From Streptomyces griseoviridis (GTDB lineage: Bacteria > Actinomycetota > Actinomycetes > Streptomycetales > Streptomycetaceae), in the NCBI GenBank assembly GCA_014649155.1, contig BMSM01000001.1, positions 682,001-746,000 of the forward strand: DNA of 64,000 nucleotides, given 5' to 3'. How positions within the stretch are numbered: position 1 is the first letter of the stretch; each line of letters opens with the position of its first letter. The translations under genes and the position numbers were made by a program. Under the pieces are notes generated by a model that saw nothing but the letters and a program-made list of their open reading frames with translations, made no database searches and was not told where the DNA came from. This document shows, piece after piece, positions 1 to 9,099 of the stretch.

Positions 1-1331
1 GGGCCGTCGGAGAGGGTGAGCGAGACCGCGTCGTGGTTCCTGATCCGGGTGCCGGTGTCCGGGTCGGTGCTGATGACCGCCCCGCGCTCGACGGTGTCGC
101 TGTGGGCGTGCCTGATCTCGCCGACGTCCAGCCCGGCCCGCTCCAGGCGGTCCCTGGCCTGCGCCTCGGTCTTCTCCAGCAGCGGCGGGACCTCGGTGAA
201 CTGGCCCGAGTTGATGTACCAGACGCCCGCGCCGACGCCGAGCGCCAGCAGGACGGCGACGACGACCGCCAGCGGGCCGCGCCGCGGTCCGGGACGGCGC
301 CGCGCGGGCGGCGGGGTCTCCAGCCTGCTGGTGCGGTCGTAGCCGTCCCCGGCGGCGGGCTCCTCGTCCCCGTCCACCGGCAGCGGACGGACCAGGGGCA
401 GCGACCGGGGGAGGACGCTCGTCCGGTCCTCCGCGGTGTCGTGCGCCCCGGACAGCGCCTGCGGCGGTACGGCGTCCAGCTGGGCGTCGGTGAGCGCGGC
501 GCGGGCCCGGCGGGTCTCGCCGAGCAGCGCCACGGCGTCGTGCGGGCGGATCCCGGCGTTGCGGGCCGTCGCCGACGCCACCAGGGCGTCCAGCTCGTAC
601 GCCAGGTCCGGTACGGCGGCGGAGGGCGGCGGCACGTCCTCGTTGAGGTGCTGGTACAGGACCTGGGCGGGGGAGTCGCCGCGATGGGGCCTGGCGCCGG
701 TCAGCATCTCGAACAGGACCACTCCGCACGCGTAGACGTCGACGCGGGGGTCGGCGGTGCCGTGCTCGATCTGCTCGGGCGCCAGGTAGGAGACGGTGCC
801 GAGGACCGCGCCGGTGGTGCTGGTGACCGTGTTGACCGCCCGGACCAGGCCGAAGTCGGCGACCTTGACCCGGCCGTCGTCGCCGATCAGCACGTTCTCC
901 GGCTTCATGTCGCGGTGGACGAACCCCGCGCGGTGCGCGGCGCCGAGCGCGGCCAGCACCGGCTCCAGGATGTCCAGCGCCGCCCGGGGCTGGAGCGCCC
1001 CGCGCTCGCGCAGCACGTCACGCAGGGTGCATCCGGAGACGTACTCCATGGCCAGGTAGACGTAGTCCCCGTCGGTGCCCTGGTCGAAGACCTGGACCAC
1101 ATTGGGGTGGGCGAGCCGGGCGACCGACTTGGCCTCGCGGATGAACCGCTCGACGAAGGTGCCGTCCGCCGCGAGCGTCGGGTGCATCACCTTCAGCGCG
1201 AGCACACGGTCCAGGCGGGTGTCCACGGCCCGGTAGACCGTGGCCATCCCGCCGACCGCGATCCGCGCGTCGACGCGGTACCGGCCGTCGAGCCGCTGCC
1301 CGACCAGAGGGTCCTGAAGGGTCGTGTCCAC
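1..1331 (-). CDS. PASTA-domain Ser/Thr protein kinase (PknB family), 3' part outside window
   Basis: Transmembrane receptor-type Ser/Thr kinase; in this family the extracellular PASTA repeats sense peptidoglycan fragments or lipid II and the cytoplasmic kinase phosphorylates division and wall proteins. Reading leftward from a GTG at 1331, the N-terminal kinase domain shows the glycine-rich loop (IAVGGMATVY), the catalytic loop HRDMKPEN near residue 138 and a DFG motif near residue 158. A charged linker, one membrane helix near residue 350 (LAVVVAVLLALGVGAGVWY) and the start of a PASTA repeat (EVPPLLEKTEAQARDRLERA) follow. The reading frame is open to the left edge, so the rest of the PASTA region is missing here. 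It is divergent from nothing nearby; thiG lies just upstream on the same strand after about 100 bases. Whether it acts on the dcw products 20 kb away is only inference. Confidence 0.93.
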   Translation of the reverse strand, partial: MDTTLQDPLVGQRLDGRYRVDARIAVGGMATVYRAVDTRLDRVLALKVMHPTLAADGTFVERFIREAKSVARLAHPNVVQVFDQGTDGDYVYLAMEYVSGCTLRDVLRERGALQPRAALDILEPVLAALGAAHRAGFVHRDMKPENVLIGDDGRVKVADFGLVRAVNTVTSTTGAVLGTVSYLAPEQIEHGTADPRVDVYACGVVLFEMLTGARPHRGDSPAQVLYQHLNEDVPPPSAAVPDLAYELDALVASATARNAGIRPHDAVALLGETRRARAALTDAQLDAVPPQALSGAHDTAEDRTSVLPRSLPLVRPLPVDGDEEPAAGDGYDRTSRLETPPPARRRPGPRRGPLAVVVAVLLALGVGAGVWYINSGQFTEVPPLLEKTEAQARDRLERAGLDVGEIRHAHSDTVERGAVISTDPDTGTRIRNHDAVSLTLSDG

Positions 1332-1434
1332 GCAGGTGAGTCTACGAGCCGTCGCTGACGGAGGGCTGGGGAAGGCGGGACCCCGCGCGCTACCGCGGCA
1401 CGGCTGTGACACACTCCACGCGTCGTGGCCCGGG

Positions 1435-2436
<1,002 letters not shown>

Positions 2437-2440
<4 letters not shown>

Positions 2441-3645
2441 GCGGACTGCTCCATGGGGGCGGGGGCGGGGGTGGGTGCGGGGGCGGCGGCGAACCGCTCC
2501 GGGGCGAAGGGGCGGGCCTCCTCCGGCAGCACCCCGGTGGTCAGGACGTGCGCCATGACGTCGCCGGTGACCGGGGTGAGCAGGACGCCGTTGCGGTAGT
2601 GGCCGGTGGCCAGCAGCAGGCCGTCCAGGGCGGTCGGGCCGAGCAGCGGCGCGTTGTCCGGGGAGGCGGGGCGCAGGCCGGCGAGCGTCTCCGTGAGGGG
2701 CAGCTCGGTGATGCCCGGGACCAGCTCGTGGGCGTCGCGCAGCAGCGCGTAGACGCCGCCGGCGGTGACCGTGGTGTCCCAGCCCAGCTCCTCGCTGGTC
2801 GCGCCGACGACGAGTTCGCCGCTCTCGCGCGGGACCAGGTAGAGGGGGTTGCCGCGGACCACCGCGCGGACCGTGCGGGTCAGCAGCGGCGGCCGGCCGG
2901 CCGGCATCGTCAGCCGCAGCACCTGGCCCTTCACCGGCCGGACCGGCGGCAGCACGCCCTCCGGGACGCCCGCGAGCCGGCCGCTGAGACTGCCCGCGGC
3001 CAGCACCACCCGCCCGGCCGGGAGCGCCATGCCGTCGGCGGTCACCACGCCCGTCGCCCGGTCCCGGTCCACGGTGAGCCGCCCGGCCGCCACCCGGTGG
3101 AAGGCCACGCCCGCCCGCTCGCAGGCGGCCAGCAGCGCCGCGGCCAGCCGCCGGGGGTCGATCTGGTGGTCGCCGTCCACCCGCAGCCCCCCGCGCACGC
3201 CGGGCGCGAGCATCGGCTCCAGGCGCCGGCACTCACGCCCCGTCAGCCACTCGGACTCCAGCCCCGAGCGGAGCTGGAAGGCGTGCAGTTCGCGCAGGTG
3301 GGCGCGGTCGTCGGCGTCGAGCGCGACGGCGAGGGTGCCGCAGCGGCGGTGACCGAGGTCCAGGCCGGTGGCGTCGGACAGCTCGGCGGCGAACTCCGGG
3401 TAGCGGCGGGCCGAGGCGAGGTTCAGGGCGAGCAGGGTCCGCTCGCCGTAGTGCAGCTCGGTGACGGCGGCCAGCATCCCGGCCGCCACCCGCGCGGCCC
3501 CGCCGCCCGGCGCCGGGTCCACCACCGCCGTGACCAGCCCGCGCTGCGCGGCCCGCCACGCCGTGACCAGGCCGATGACGCCGCCCCCGACGACCAGGAC
3601 GTCGCACGCGGGGGACGCGTCGGGCGCTTCGGACGTGGATGACAT
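2437..3645 (-). CDS. thiO: Glycine oxidase ThiO
   Basis: FAD-dependent oxidase that converts glycine to dehydroglycine (glyoxylate imine) for thiazole formation in aerobes. The 402-residue protein opens with a short polar tail, then the dinucleotide-binding motif VVGGGVIGLVTAWRAA (residues about 17-32). The DAO fold follows, and the C-terminal FAD motif LLLATGHYRNGVLLTPVTG is near residues 355-375. The ATG at 3645 lies just after the riboswitch, with a GGAGGGG ribosome site inside the 3' part of that element. It is the first gene of the thiO-thiS-thiG operon. An alanine/proline-rich C-terminal tail (about residues 380-402) is not part of the enzyme core. Confidence 0.95.
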
Positions 3646-3654
3646 GGGTGTCCA

Positions 3655-3752
3655 GCCCCTCCCTTCGCCGGCATGACCCGGATCAGGTTCGTACGGTCGG
3701 AGGCCGCCAGCCTCCCTCTCAGCCCGGTGCGTCCGGGCTCCCGCGAGTGCCT
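3655..3752 (-). promoter_or_regulatory. TPP riboswitch (THI element) upstream of thiO
   Basis: On the minus strand the leader carries the two most conserved pieces of the thiamine pyrophosphate aptamer. These are GGGCTGAGAGG (complement of about 3714-3725) and ACCTGATCCGGGTCATGCCG (complement of about 3669-3689), with the intervening P3 stem around GGAGGCT...AGCCTCC-like sequence. The only good ribosome site of thiO, GGAGGGG, sits at the 3' end of the element, a few bases before the ATG. Control by hiding the ribosome site when TPP binds is therefore likely, as in other high-GC actinobacteria. No T-rich terminator is seen. Confidence 0.93.
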
Positions 3753-3806
3753 TACGTTGGCCACCCTAACCGCTCGTCATCCGCCTCTGTAAGGGAGCGT
3801 CCGCCC

Positions 3807-4175
3807 GTGGCACCTTCGCTCGATGGTCTCGTGTTCGCCCCGGTCGCCGACCAGGCGCCCGGCCAGGTGGGCACCCGTACCCGCTTCGCCTACCACGAGC
3901 GGGACGGCCGCGTCTGGGCCGAGTACGCCGGCGGGGACGTGGTGCGCGGATACCTGGTGGGGACCCGCGAGGGGGACCGGCTGGACTTCCGGTACGTCCA
4001 GCTCAGGACCGACGGCACCACCGCCTCGGGGCACTGCGTCTCCCAGGTCGCCGAGCTGCCGGACGGGCGGCTGCGGCTGGCGGAGAGCTGGGAGTGGGAG
4101 TCCCGCCCGGGCAGCGGCACGAGCGTGGTGGAGAGCGTGACGGCGCGGCCGGAGGACTGTGCAGCAGGTCACTGA
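3807..4175 (+). CDS. Small conserved protein of unknown function
   Basis: Encodes 122 residues from a GTG at 3807 with AAGGGA about ten bases upstream. The sequence is rich in alternating polar and aromatic strands (RTRFAYHERDGRVWAEYAGGDVVRGYLVG, here split: RTRFAYHERDGRVW then AEYAGGDVVRGYLVG), with repeated G-D-x-[LV]-x-[FY] turns. This suggests a small all-beta barrel, perhaps lipocalin-like. Similar Streptomyces proteins are sometimes labelled n-acetylglutamate synthase without any enzyme motif; I see no acetyltransferase signature here. It is divergent from the thiO riboswitch and stands alone before the flavoprotein at 4221. Function unknown. Confidence 0.72.
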   Translation: MAPSLDGLVFAPVADQAPGQVGTRTRFAYHERDGRVWAEYAGGDVVRGYLVGTREGDRLDFRYVQLRTDGTTASGHCVSQVAELPDGRLRLAESWEWESRPGSGTSVVESVTARPEDCAAGH

Positions 4176-4184
4176 ACGTGCCCC

Positions 4185-4214
4185 CTGACCAACGGTGCGT
4201 CAGGTGTCTAAGGT
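4185..4214 (+). promoter_or_regulatory. Candidate promoter for a leaderless flavoprotein mRNA
   Basis: CTGACC at 4185-4190 and TAAGGT at 4209-4214 are spaced by 18 bases and resemble -35 and -10 boxes. Only six bases separate the -10 from the GTG at 4221, so transcription would begin at or next to the start codon, and no Shine-Dalgarno sequence is present. Inferred by eye only. Confidence 0.45.
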
Positions 4215-4220
4215 GATCAG

Positions 4221-5459
4221 GTGAGTGAGCAGAGGCGGGAGCGAGGCGGCTCCGGACGGCGGGTGGTCGTCGTGGGCGCGGGCATGGCCGGCGTACAGAC
4301 GGCCGTGGCCCTGCGCGAACAGGGCTTCACCGGCACCGTGACACTGATCGGCGCCGAACCGCACCAGCCGTACGACCGGCCGCCGCTGTCCAAGGCGATC
4401 CTGCTGGGCACCGCCGAGGGCTCCGCCTTCGACGTCGACTTCGAGGCGCTCGGCATCGAGGTGCGGCTCGGGCAGGAGGCGCTGGGCGTGCGCCCCGGCG
4501 CCCACCTGCTGGACACCTCCGCGGGGCCGGTCCCGTACGACTCCCTGGTCCTCGCCACCGGCGCCGAACCGCTGCGCCTGCCCGGCACCGAGGGCGTCCC
4601 CGGCGTCCATCTGCTGCGCACCCTGGACGACGCCGAACGGCTGCGTCCGGTGCTCGCCCGGCAGCACGACGTGGTGGTCGTCGGCGCGGGCTGGATCGGC
4701 GCCGAGTTCGCCACCGCCGCGCGGGAGGCGGGCTGCGCGGTGACCGTCGTGGAGGCCGCCGACCGGCCGCTCGCGGGTGCGCTGCCCGCCGCGGTGGCCG
4801 CTCCGATGACCGGCTGGTACGCCGACGCGGGCGTCGTCCTGCGCGCCCACACGCGCGTGGCGCGCGTCGAGCCCGGCGCGGTGGTCCTGGACGACGGCAC
4901 GCGCGTGCCCGCCGGCGCGGTCGTCGTCGGCATCGGCGCCCGGCCCGCCACCGCCTGGCTGGCCGGCTCCGGCATCGCCCTCGGCGCGCACGGCGAGGTC
5001 CTCGCCGACGACCGGCTGCGCGCCTCGGTGCCCGACGTCCACGCGGTCGGCGACTGCGCCTCCTTCCCCTCCGCCCGGTACGGGGAGCGGCTGCTCGTGC
5101 ACCACTGGGACAACGCCCTCCAGGGGCCGCGCACGGTGGCCGCCGACATCATCGGCGCCGCCGGCGGGGAACCGGCGCCGGTGTACGACCCGGTGCCGTA
5201 CTTCTGGTCCGAGCAGTTCGGCCGGTTCGTCCAGTACGCCGGGCACCACCCGGCCGGCGACACCGTGGTCCGGCGGGGCGACCCCACCGGACCCGCCTGG
5301 ACCGTGTGCTGGCTGCGCGCGGACCGTCTCGTGGCGCTGCTGGCGGTGGGGCGGCCCCGTGACCTGGCCCAGGGCCGGCGGCTGATCGAGTCCGGCGCGG
5401 CCCTGGACCCGGTGCTCCTCGCCGACCCGGCCAGGCCGCTGAAGGCGGCGACGGCGTGA
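4221..5459 (+). CDS. FAD/NAD(P)H oxidoreductase, ferredoxin-reductase type
   Basis: A 412-residue flavoprotein of the class that passes electrons from NAD(P)H to a ferredoxin serving a dioxygenase or P450. It has an N-terminal FAD motif (VVVVGAGMAGVQTAVAL, about residues 15-31), PPLSKAIL typical of the family, a second nucleotide motif VVVVGAGWIGAEFATAA near residue 153 for NAD(P)H, the ATG-like FAD motif AVGDCASFP near 276, and a C-terminal reductase domain beginning near DNALQGPRT. The GTG at 4221 is chosen because a -10-like box precedes it by six bases. No ferredoxin or oxygenase gene lies beside it, so its partner is unknown. Confidence 0.87.
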   Translation: MSEQRRERGGSGRRVVVVGAGMAGVQTAVALREQGFTGTVTLIGAEPHQPYDRPPLSKAILLGTAEGSAFDVDFEALGIEVRLGQEALGVRPGAHLLDTSAGPVPYDSLVLATGAEPLRLPGTEGVPGVHLLRTLDDAERLRPVLARQHDVVVVGAGWIGAEFATAAREAGCAVTVVEAADRPLAGALPAAVAAPMTGWYADAGVVLRAHTRVARVEPGAVVLDDGTRVPAGAVVVGIGARPATAWLAGSGIALGAHGEVLADDRLRASVPDVHAVGDCASFPSARYGERLLVHHWDNALQGPRTVAADIIGAAGGEPAPVYDPVPYFWSEQFGRFVQYAGHHPAGDTVVRRGDPTGPAWTVCWLRADRLVALLAVGRPRDLAQGRRLIESGAALDPVLLADPARPLKAATA

Positions 5460-5533
5460 CCGGGCGGAACGCGTCGGCGCTGGTCGGAGGGGTCCGGTTT
5501 CCGCGTGTCAGTGGCAGATGGCAGGCTTGAGGG

Positions 5534-5899
5534 GTGACCGAGATTGACGCAAGGATCGATGCTCTCGTCCCCGCCTGGCTCACCCTTCCCGACATCGCCG
5601 AGATGTTCGACGTCGAGGTGACCCGGGTGCGGCAGCTGGTCAAGGACGGCCAGCTCATCGCCGTACGCCGCGGTGAGAACCGCGCGCTGCACGTGCCCGC
5701 GGCCTTCATCGACGGCGACAAGGTCGTCAAGGGCCTGTCCGGGACCCTGACGCTGCTGCGGGACGACGGCTACACGGACGAGGAGATGCTGGAGTGGCTG
5801 TTCACCCCGGACGACAGCCTGCCCGGTACGCCGGCCCAGGCACTCAGCGAGAACCGCGGCACGGAGGTGAAGCGCCGCGCCCAGGCGCTGGCCGTCTGA
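5534..5899 (+). CDS. Rv2175c-family DNA-binding protein
   Basis: A 121-residue protein with an N-terminal winged helix-turn-helix (LTLPDIAEMFDVEVTRVRQL, residues about 16-35, then a wing with AVRRGENRALHVP) and a C-terminal Rv2175c-type domain (LSGTLTLLRDDGYTDEEMLEWLF). In Mycobacterium tuberculosis the family member Rv2175c binds DNA and is phosphorylated by the kinase PknL, encoded next to it. Here a kinase and metF lie within a few kilobases, a loosely similar neighbourhood. The GTG at 5534 follows a -10-like CAGGCT by six bases. Which genes it controls cannot be read from the sequence. Confidence 0.85.
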   Translation: MTEIDARIDALVPAWLTLPDIAEMFDVEVTRVRQLVKDGQLIAVRRGENRALHVPAAFIDGDKVVKGLSGTLTLLRDDGYTDEEMLEWLFTPDDSLPGTPAQALSENRGTEVKRRAQALAV

Positions 5900-6312
5900 C
5901 CGGCCGTCCGGCCCGCGCCTCCGGGACGCCGTGACGGGTCCATGACGCCGGCGGCGGTGTGCCCGGGGACCGGGTACGTCGTCGCCGGGGCGGGCCCGCG
6001 GCCGTGGGCTGTCGGCCTGCGGACGTGAGGTCCTGGGCCCGCGGCCACGAGGGGCCCGACCGGGGAGCGTCAGGCGCCGGGCCGGCGGCCCCGCGGCGCC
6101 GGGCCGGCAGCCGTTGAGGCGCAGGGCACGCGGCTCTCATCGCCACCCCCGGACGCTGGGCCGCCCCGCAGCCCTGCTCCGCACCACCAGCCGGGCCGGT
6201 GACCCACCAGGCCCCGCCACCGTCACCAGCACCAGAACCGGGCCCTGCCCGGCCGCCAGCCCGGACGAGGCCCCGCGCCCCGTCCGCCACCGAACACCGG
6301 GGGGACGCCCAC
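5900..6312. other. Intergenic region before thiE
   Basis: About 410 very GC-rich bases between the Rv2175c-like gene and thiE. Open frames cross it but none shows family-like sequence or a ribosome site. I searched for a TPP aptamer (CTGAGA with ACCTGA) and found none, so thiE does not appear to share the thiO riboswitch control. Several GGCCGG/CCGGCC inverted segments (about 6080-6110) could form hairpins. Confidence 0.5.
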
Positions 6313-7023
6313 ATGCCCGACACGGCCACCACGACCGCCGCCGCCACGACCACCGACGGCTCCCCCCGCGACCGCCTCGCCGACGCCCGGCTCTACCTGT
6401 GCACGGACGCCCGCAAGCGCCAGGGCGACCTGCCGGAGTTCCTGGACGCGGTGCTGGCCGGCGGGGTCGACATCGTGCAGCTGCGCGACAAGGGCATGGA
6501 GGCCGCCGAGGAGCTGGAGCACCTCGCCGTGTTCGCCGACGCCTGCGCCCGCCACGGCAAGCTCCTCGCCGTCAACGACCGCGCCGACGTCGCCCACGCC
6601 GCCCGCGCCGACGTCCTCCACCTCGGCCAGGGCGACCTGCCCGTCCCCGCCGCCCGCGCGATCCTCGGCGCCGGCGTCCTCGTCGGCCGCTCCACCCACG
6701 CCGAGTCCGAGGCCGCCGCCGCGGCCACGCAGGACGGCGTCGACTACTTCTGCACCGGCCCCTGCTGGCCGACCCCCACCAAGCCCGGCCGGCCCGCCCC
6801 CGGCCTCGGTCTCGTCCGGTACGCGGCCGGCCTGCGCACCGACCGCCCCTGGTTCGCCATCGGCGGCATCGACCTGGACAACCTCGACCAGGTCCTCGAC
6901 GCGGGCGCCCGCCGGGCCGTCGTCGTCCGCGCGCTCACCGAGGCCGACGACCCCGGCGCGGCGGCGGCCGAGTTCGCCCAGCGGCTCAGGAGCGCCCCCG
7001 CTGTCCAAGGGATGGACAAGTGA
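6313..7023 (+). CDS. thiE: Thiamine-phosphate synthase ThiE
   Basis: Joins hydroxymethylpyrimidine diphosphate to thiazole phosphate, giving thiamine phosphate. From the ATG at 6313 (GGGGGGA nine bases upstream) the protein is 236 residues. The first 20 or so are a Thr/Ala-rich extension before [12 protein letters not shown]. The TIM barrel shows the pyrophosphate-binding motif [27 protein letters not shown], and [17 protein letters not shown] and IGGI segments. An in-frame upstream ATG would add a Pro/Arg-rich stretch unlike the family, so I reject it. It sits 3 kb from thiO-thiS-thiG with two unrelated genes between. Confidence 0.94.
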   Translation: MPDTATTTAAATTTDGSPRDRLADARLYLCTDARKRQGDLPEFLDAVLAGGVDIVQLRDKGMEAAEELEHLAVFADACARHGKLLAVNDRADVAHAARADVLHLGQGDLPVPAARAILGAGVLVGRSTHAESEAAAAATQDGVDYFCTGPCWPTPTKPGRPAPGLGLVRYAAGLRTDRPWFAIGGIDLDNLDQVLDAGARRAVVVRALTEADDPGAAAAEFAQRLRSAPAVQGMDK

Positions 7024-7053
7024 GCGACAATTCGGACAATCATCCGGCTCCGG

Positions 7054-7082
7054 TTGGGGGACCGCCGCCCCCTGGCTAACCT
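7054..7082 (+). promoter_or_regulatory. Candidate promoter for leaderless metF mRNA
   Basis: TTGGGG (7054-7059) and TAACCT (7077-7082) are separated by 17 bases, and the metF ATG begins six bases after the -10. No ribosome site is visible, so a leaderless transcript is likely. Inferred by eye. Confidence 0.45.
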
Positions 7083-7088
7083 GCCCGT

Positions 7089-8045
7089 ATGGCCCTCGGA
7101 ACGGCATCGACCAGGACTGATCACGCGCGCACCGTCCGCGACATGCTCGCGACCGGCGAGACGACGTACTCGTTCGAGTTCTGGGCGCCCAAGACGGAGA
7201 AGGGCGAGCGCAACCTGTGGAACGCGCTCCGCAGGGTCGAGGCGGTGGCCCCCAGCTTCGTCTCCGTGACCTACGGAGCCGGCGGCTCCACCCGGGCCGG
7301 CACGGTGCGGGCGACCGAGCGGATCGCCTCCGACACCACCCTCACCCCCGTCGCCCACCTCACCGCCGTCAACCACTCCGTGGCGGAACTGCGCAACATC
7401 ATCGGGCAGTACGCCGACGCCGGCATCCGCAACATCCTCGCCGTGCGCGGCGACCCGCCCGGCGACCCGATGGGCGACTGGGTGCCGCACCCGCAGGGCC
7501 TGACCTACGCCGCCGAACTCGTCGAACTCATCAAGGAGTCGGGCGACTTCTGTGTGGGCGTGGCCGCCTTCCCGGAGATGCACCCGCGCTCGGCCGAGTG
7601 GGACGAGGACGTCCGGCGCTTCGTCGACAAGTGCCGGGCCGGCGCCGACTACGCCATCACCCAGATGTTCTTCGACCCGGAGGCCTATCTCCGGCTGCGT
7701 GACAAGGTCGTCGCGGCGGGCTGCGAGACCCCGGTCATCCCCGAGGTCATGCCGGTGACCAGCGTGAAGATGCTGGAGAGACTGCCGAAGCTCAGCAACG
7801 CCGCGTTCCCCGACGACCTGAAAGAACGCATCCTCACGGCAAAGGACGATCCGACCGCTGTACGCTCCATTGGCATCGAGTTCGCCACGGAGTTCTGCGC
7901 GCGGCTGCTGGCCGAAGGTGTGCCCGGGCTGCACTTCATCACGCTGAACAACTCCACGGCGACGCTGGAAATCTACGAGAACCTGGGCCCGCACCGCTCA
8001 CCGCGGGCCTGGACCGGCCGCACGTCCGTACGACACACTGCGTAG
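7089..8045 (+). CDS. metF: 5,10-methylenetetrahydrofolate reductase MetF
   Basis: Reduces methylene-tetrahydrofolate to methyl-tetrahydrofolate, the methyl donor for methionine synthesis, using FAD. At 318 residues it matches bacterial MetF. The signature [13 protein letters not shown] contains the catalytic glutamate (E30), and later motifs [30 protein letters not shown] and AITQMFFDP are all present. It begins at the ATG at 7089 immediately after a -10-like box and is followed 23 bases later by the Tyr/Gln-rich membrane protein gene. Confidence 0.97.
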   Translation: MALGTASTRTDHARTVRDMLATGETTYSFEFWAPKTEKGERNLWNALRRVEAVAPSFVSVTYGAGGSTRAGTVRATERIASDTTLTPVAHLTAVNHSVAELRNIIGQYADAGIRNILAVRGDPPGDPMGDWVPHPQGLTYAAELVELIKESGDFCVGVAAFPEMHPRSAEWDEDVRRFVDKCRAGADYAITQMFFDPEAYLRLRDKVVAAGCETPVIPEVMPVTSVKMLERLPKLSNAAFPDDLKERILTAKDDPTAVRSIGIEFATEFCARLLAEGVPGLHFITLNNSTATLEIYENLGPHRSPRAWTGRTSVRHTA

Positions 8046-8068
8046 CGGCCACTGGGAGAGGGGCGTAC

Positions 8069-9028
8069 ATGGGCTGGGCGGTCCTCTACATCGCGTTCGG
8101 CGTCGTCGCGCTGTGGCTGCTCGGTGAGGTGCTGCTGCAGTACAAGGCGCGCCTGCGCTGGCGGCTGCTGGCCTTCGCCGGCTTCCTCGGCGTGGTGGCC
8201 GGCGTGCTGGTCTCGTCGGTCGTCGTCATCGGGCTCGGCGCGATCGCCTTCGCGGTCGGCCAGACCTACGTCACCCTGTCCTTCCGCCGCGGCTTCGCCT
8301 CCGGCTGGGCGGTGCAGGCCCCCGCCGGACTGCCCGGCAGCAAGCGCCGCCGGCCCGAACGGGCCCGCGAGGAACCGACGTCGGAGGTCTCGGACCAGGA
8401 GGCGGCCGAGCCCGGCCTCCCCGGCGACCGGACCCCCGCCGACGACCACACCGCCGTCCAGGACACCACCGCGTACGGCTACCGGGGCGACGACCCGGAC
8501 GACGTGTTCGCCCCCGGGCGCCCCGACGGCACCCCGGCCGAGGGCACCCCCGTCTACCAGCCGCTGCCGATGCCCGACGACACCGGCACCTACGGCACCT
8601 ACGACTCGGCGGGGTACGGCCAGGACCAGCAGCAGACCCCGGCCGCGCAGCCCGCCGACGCCTCCTACGGCTACGACTACTCCGGCTACGCGCAGCAGGG
8701 CTACGGCTACGACGCCACCGGCCAGCAGCAGTACGCCGCCTACTCCGACCCGTACATCGGCACCCACACCTACGGCGGGACCGGGTACGAGACCGGCTAC
8801 GACGCCTCCGGGCAGCAGCAGGGGTACCCGCAGCAGGGCTACGGCCAGGACGCGTACGGCACCGGCGGCTACGGCGGCGAGACGCCCCCCGGCGGCGTCT
8901 GGGTCCCGCAGCAGCGCAGCACCGACGACCCGTACGGCGGCGAACTCCCGCCGGAACAGCCCTACGACGGGCAGCAGCCGCAGGGCGGCCACGGCCAGGG
9001 CTACGACGAGCAGCAGTACCGCTACTGA
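8069..9028 (+). CDS. Two-helix membrane protein with long Tyr/Gln/Gly-rich tail
   Basis: The 319-residue protein has two hydrophobic helices near the N-terminus (about residues 4-22 and 33-65), a basic stretch (GSKRRRPERAREE, residues about 90-102), an acidic middle, then from about residue 155 a low-complexity tail. The tail has repeated YGY, GYGYD, QQQ, GQQQGYPQQGYG units and ends DEQQYRY. Such tails are cytoplasmic by the positive-inside rule here. Its composition resembles prion-like or condensate-forming domains, but that is inference. ATG at 8069 has GGGAGAGGGG upstream. It lies downstream of metF, possibly co-transcribed. Function unknown. Confidence 0.8.
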   Translation: MGWAVLYIAFGVVALWLLGEVLLQYKARLRWRLLAFAGFLGVVAGVLVSSVVVIGLGAIAFAVGQTYVTLSFRRGFASGWAVQAPAGLPGSKRRRPERAREEPTSEVSDQEAAEPGLPGDRTPADDHTAVQDTTAYGYRGDDPDDVFAPGRPDGTPAEGTPVYQPLPMPDDTGTYGTYDSAGYGQDQQQTPAAQPADASYGYDYSGYAQQGYGYDATGQQQYAAYSDPYIGTHTYGGTGYETGYDASGQQQGYPQQGYGQDAYGTGGYGGETPPGGVWVPQQRSTDDPYGGELPPEQPYDGQQPQGGHGQGYDEQQYRY

Positions 9029-9049
9029 CGCCCCCGGAGCCCGTCACGG

Positions 9050-9085
9050 CGGGCCCGGCACCGCGAGGCCGTCAGGCCGGGCCCG
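9050..9085. terminator. Inverted repeat between convergent genes
   Basis: CGGGCCCGGC at 9050-9059 is repeated in inverted form at 9076-9085, with a 16-base loop. It lies between the stop of the Tyr/Gln-rich protein gene and the stop of the CrtI-like gene, so it could end both transcripts. No T-run follows, which is normal in Streptomyces. Confidence 0.5.
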
Positions 9086-9099
9086 TCACCGGTGCCCGT

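Noticed and set aside
5900..6312. Possible second TPP riboswitch upstream of thiE
   Set aside because: Neither CTGAGA nor the ACCTGATCCGG segment is present on the plus strand.
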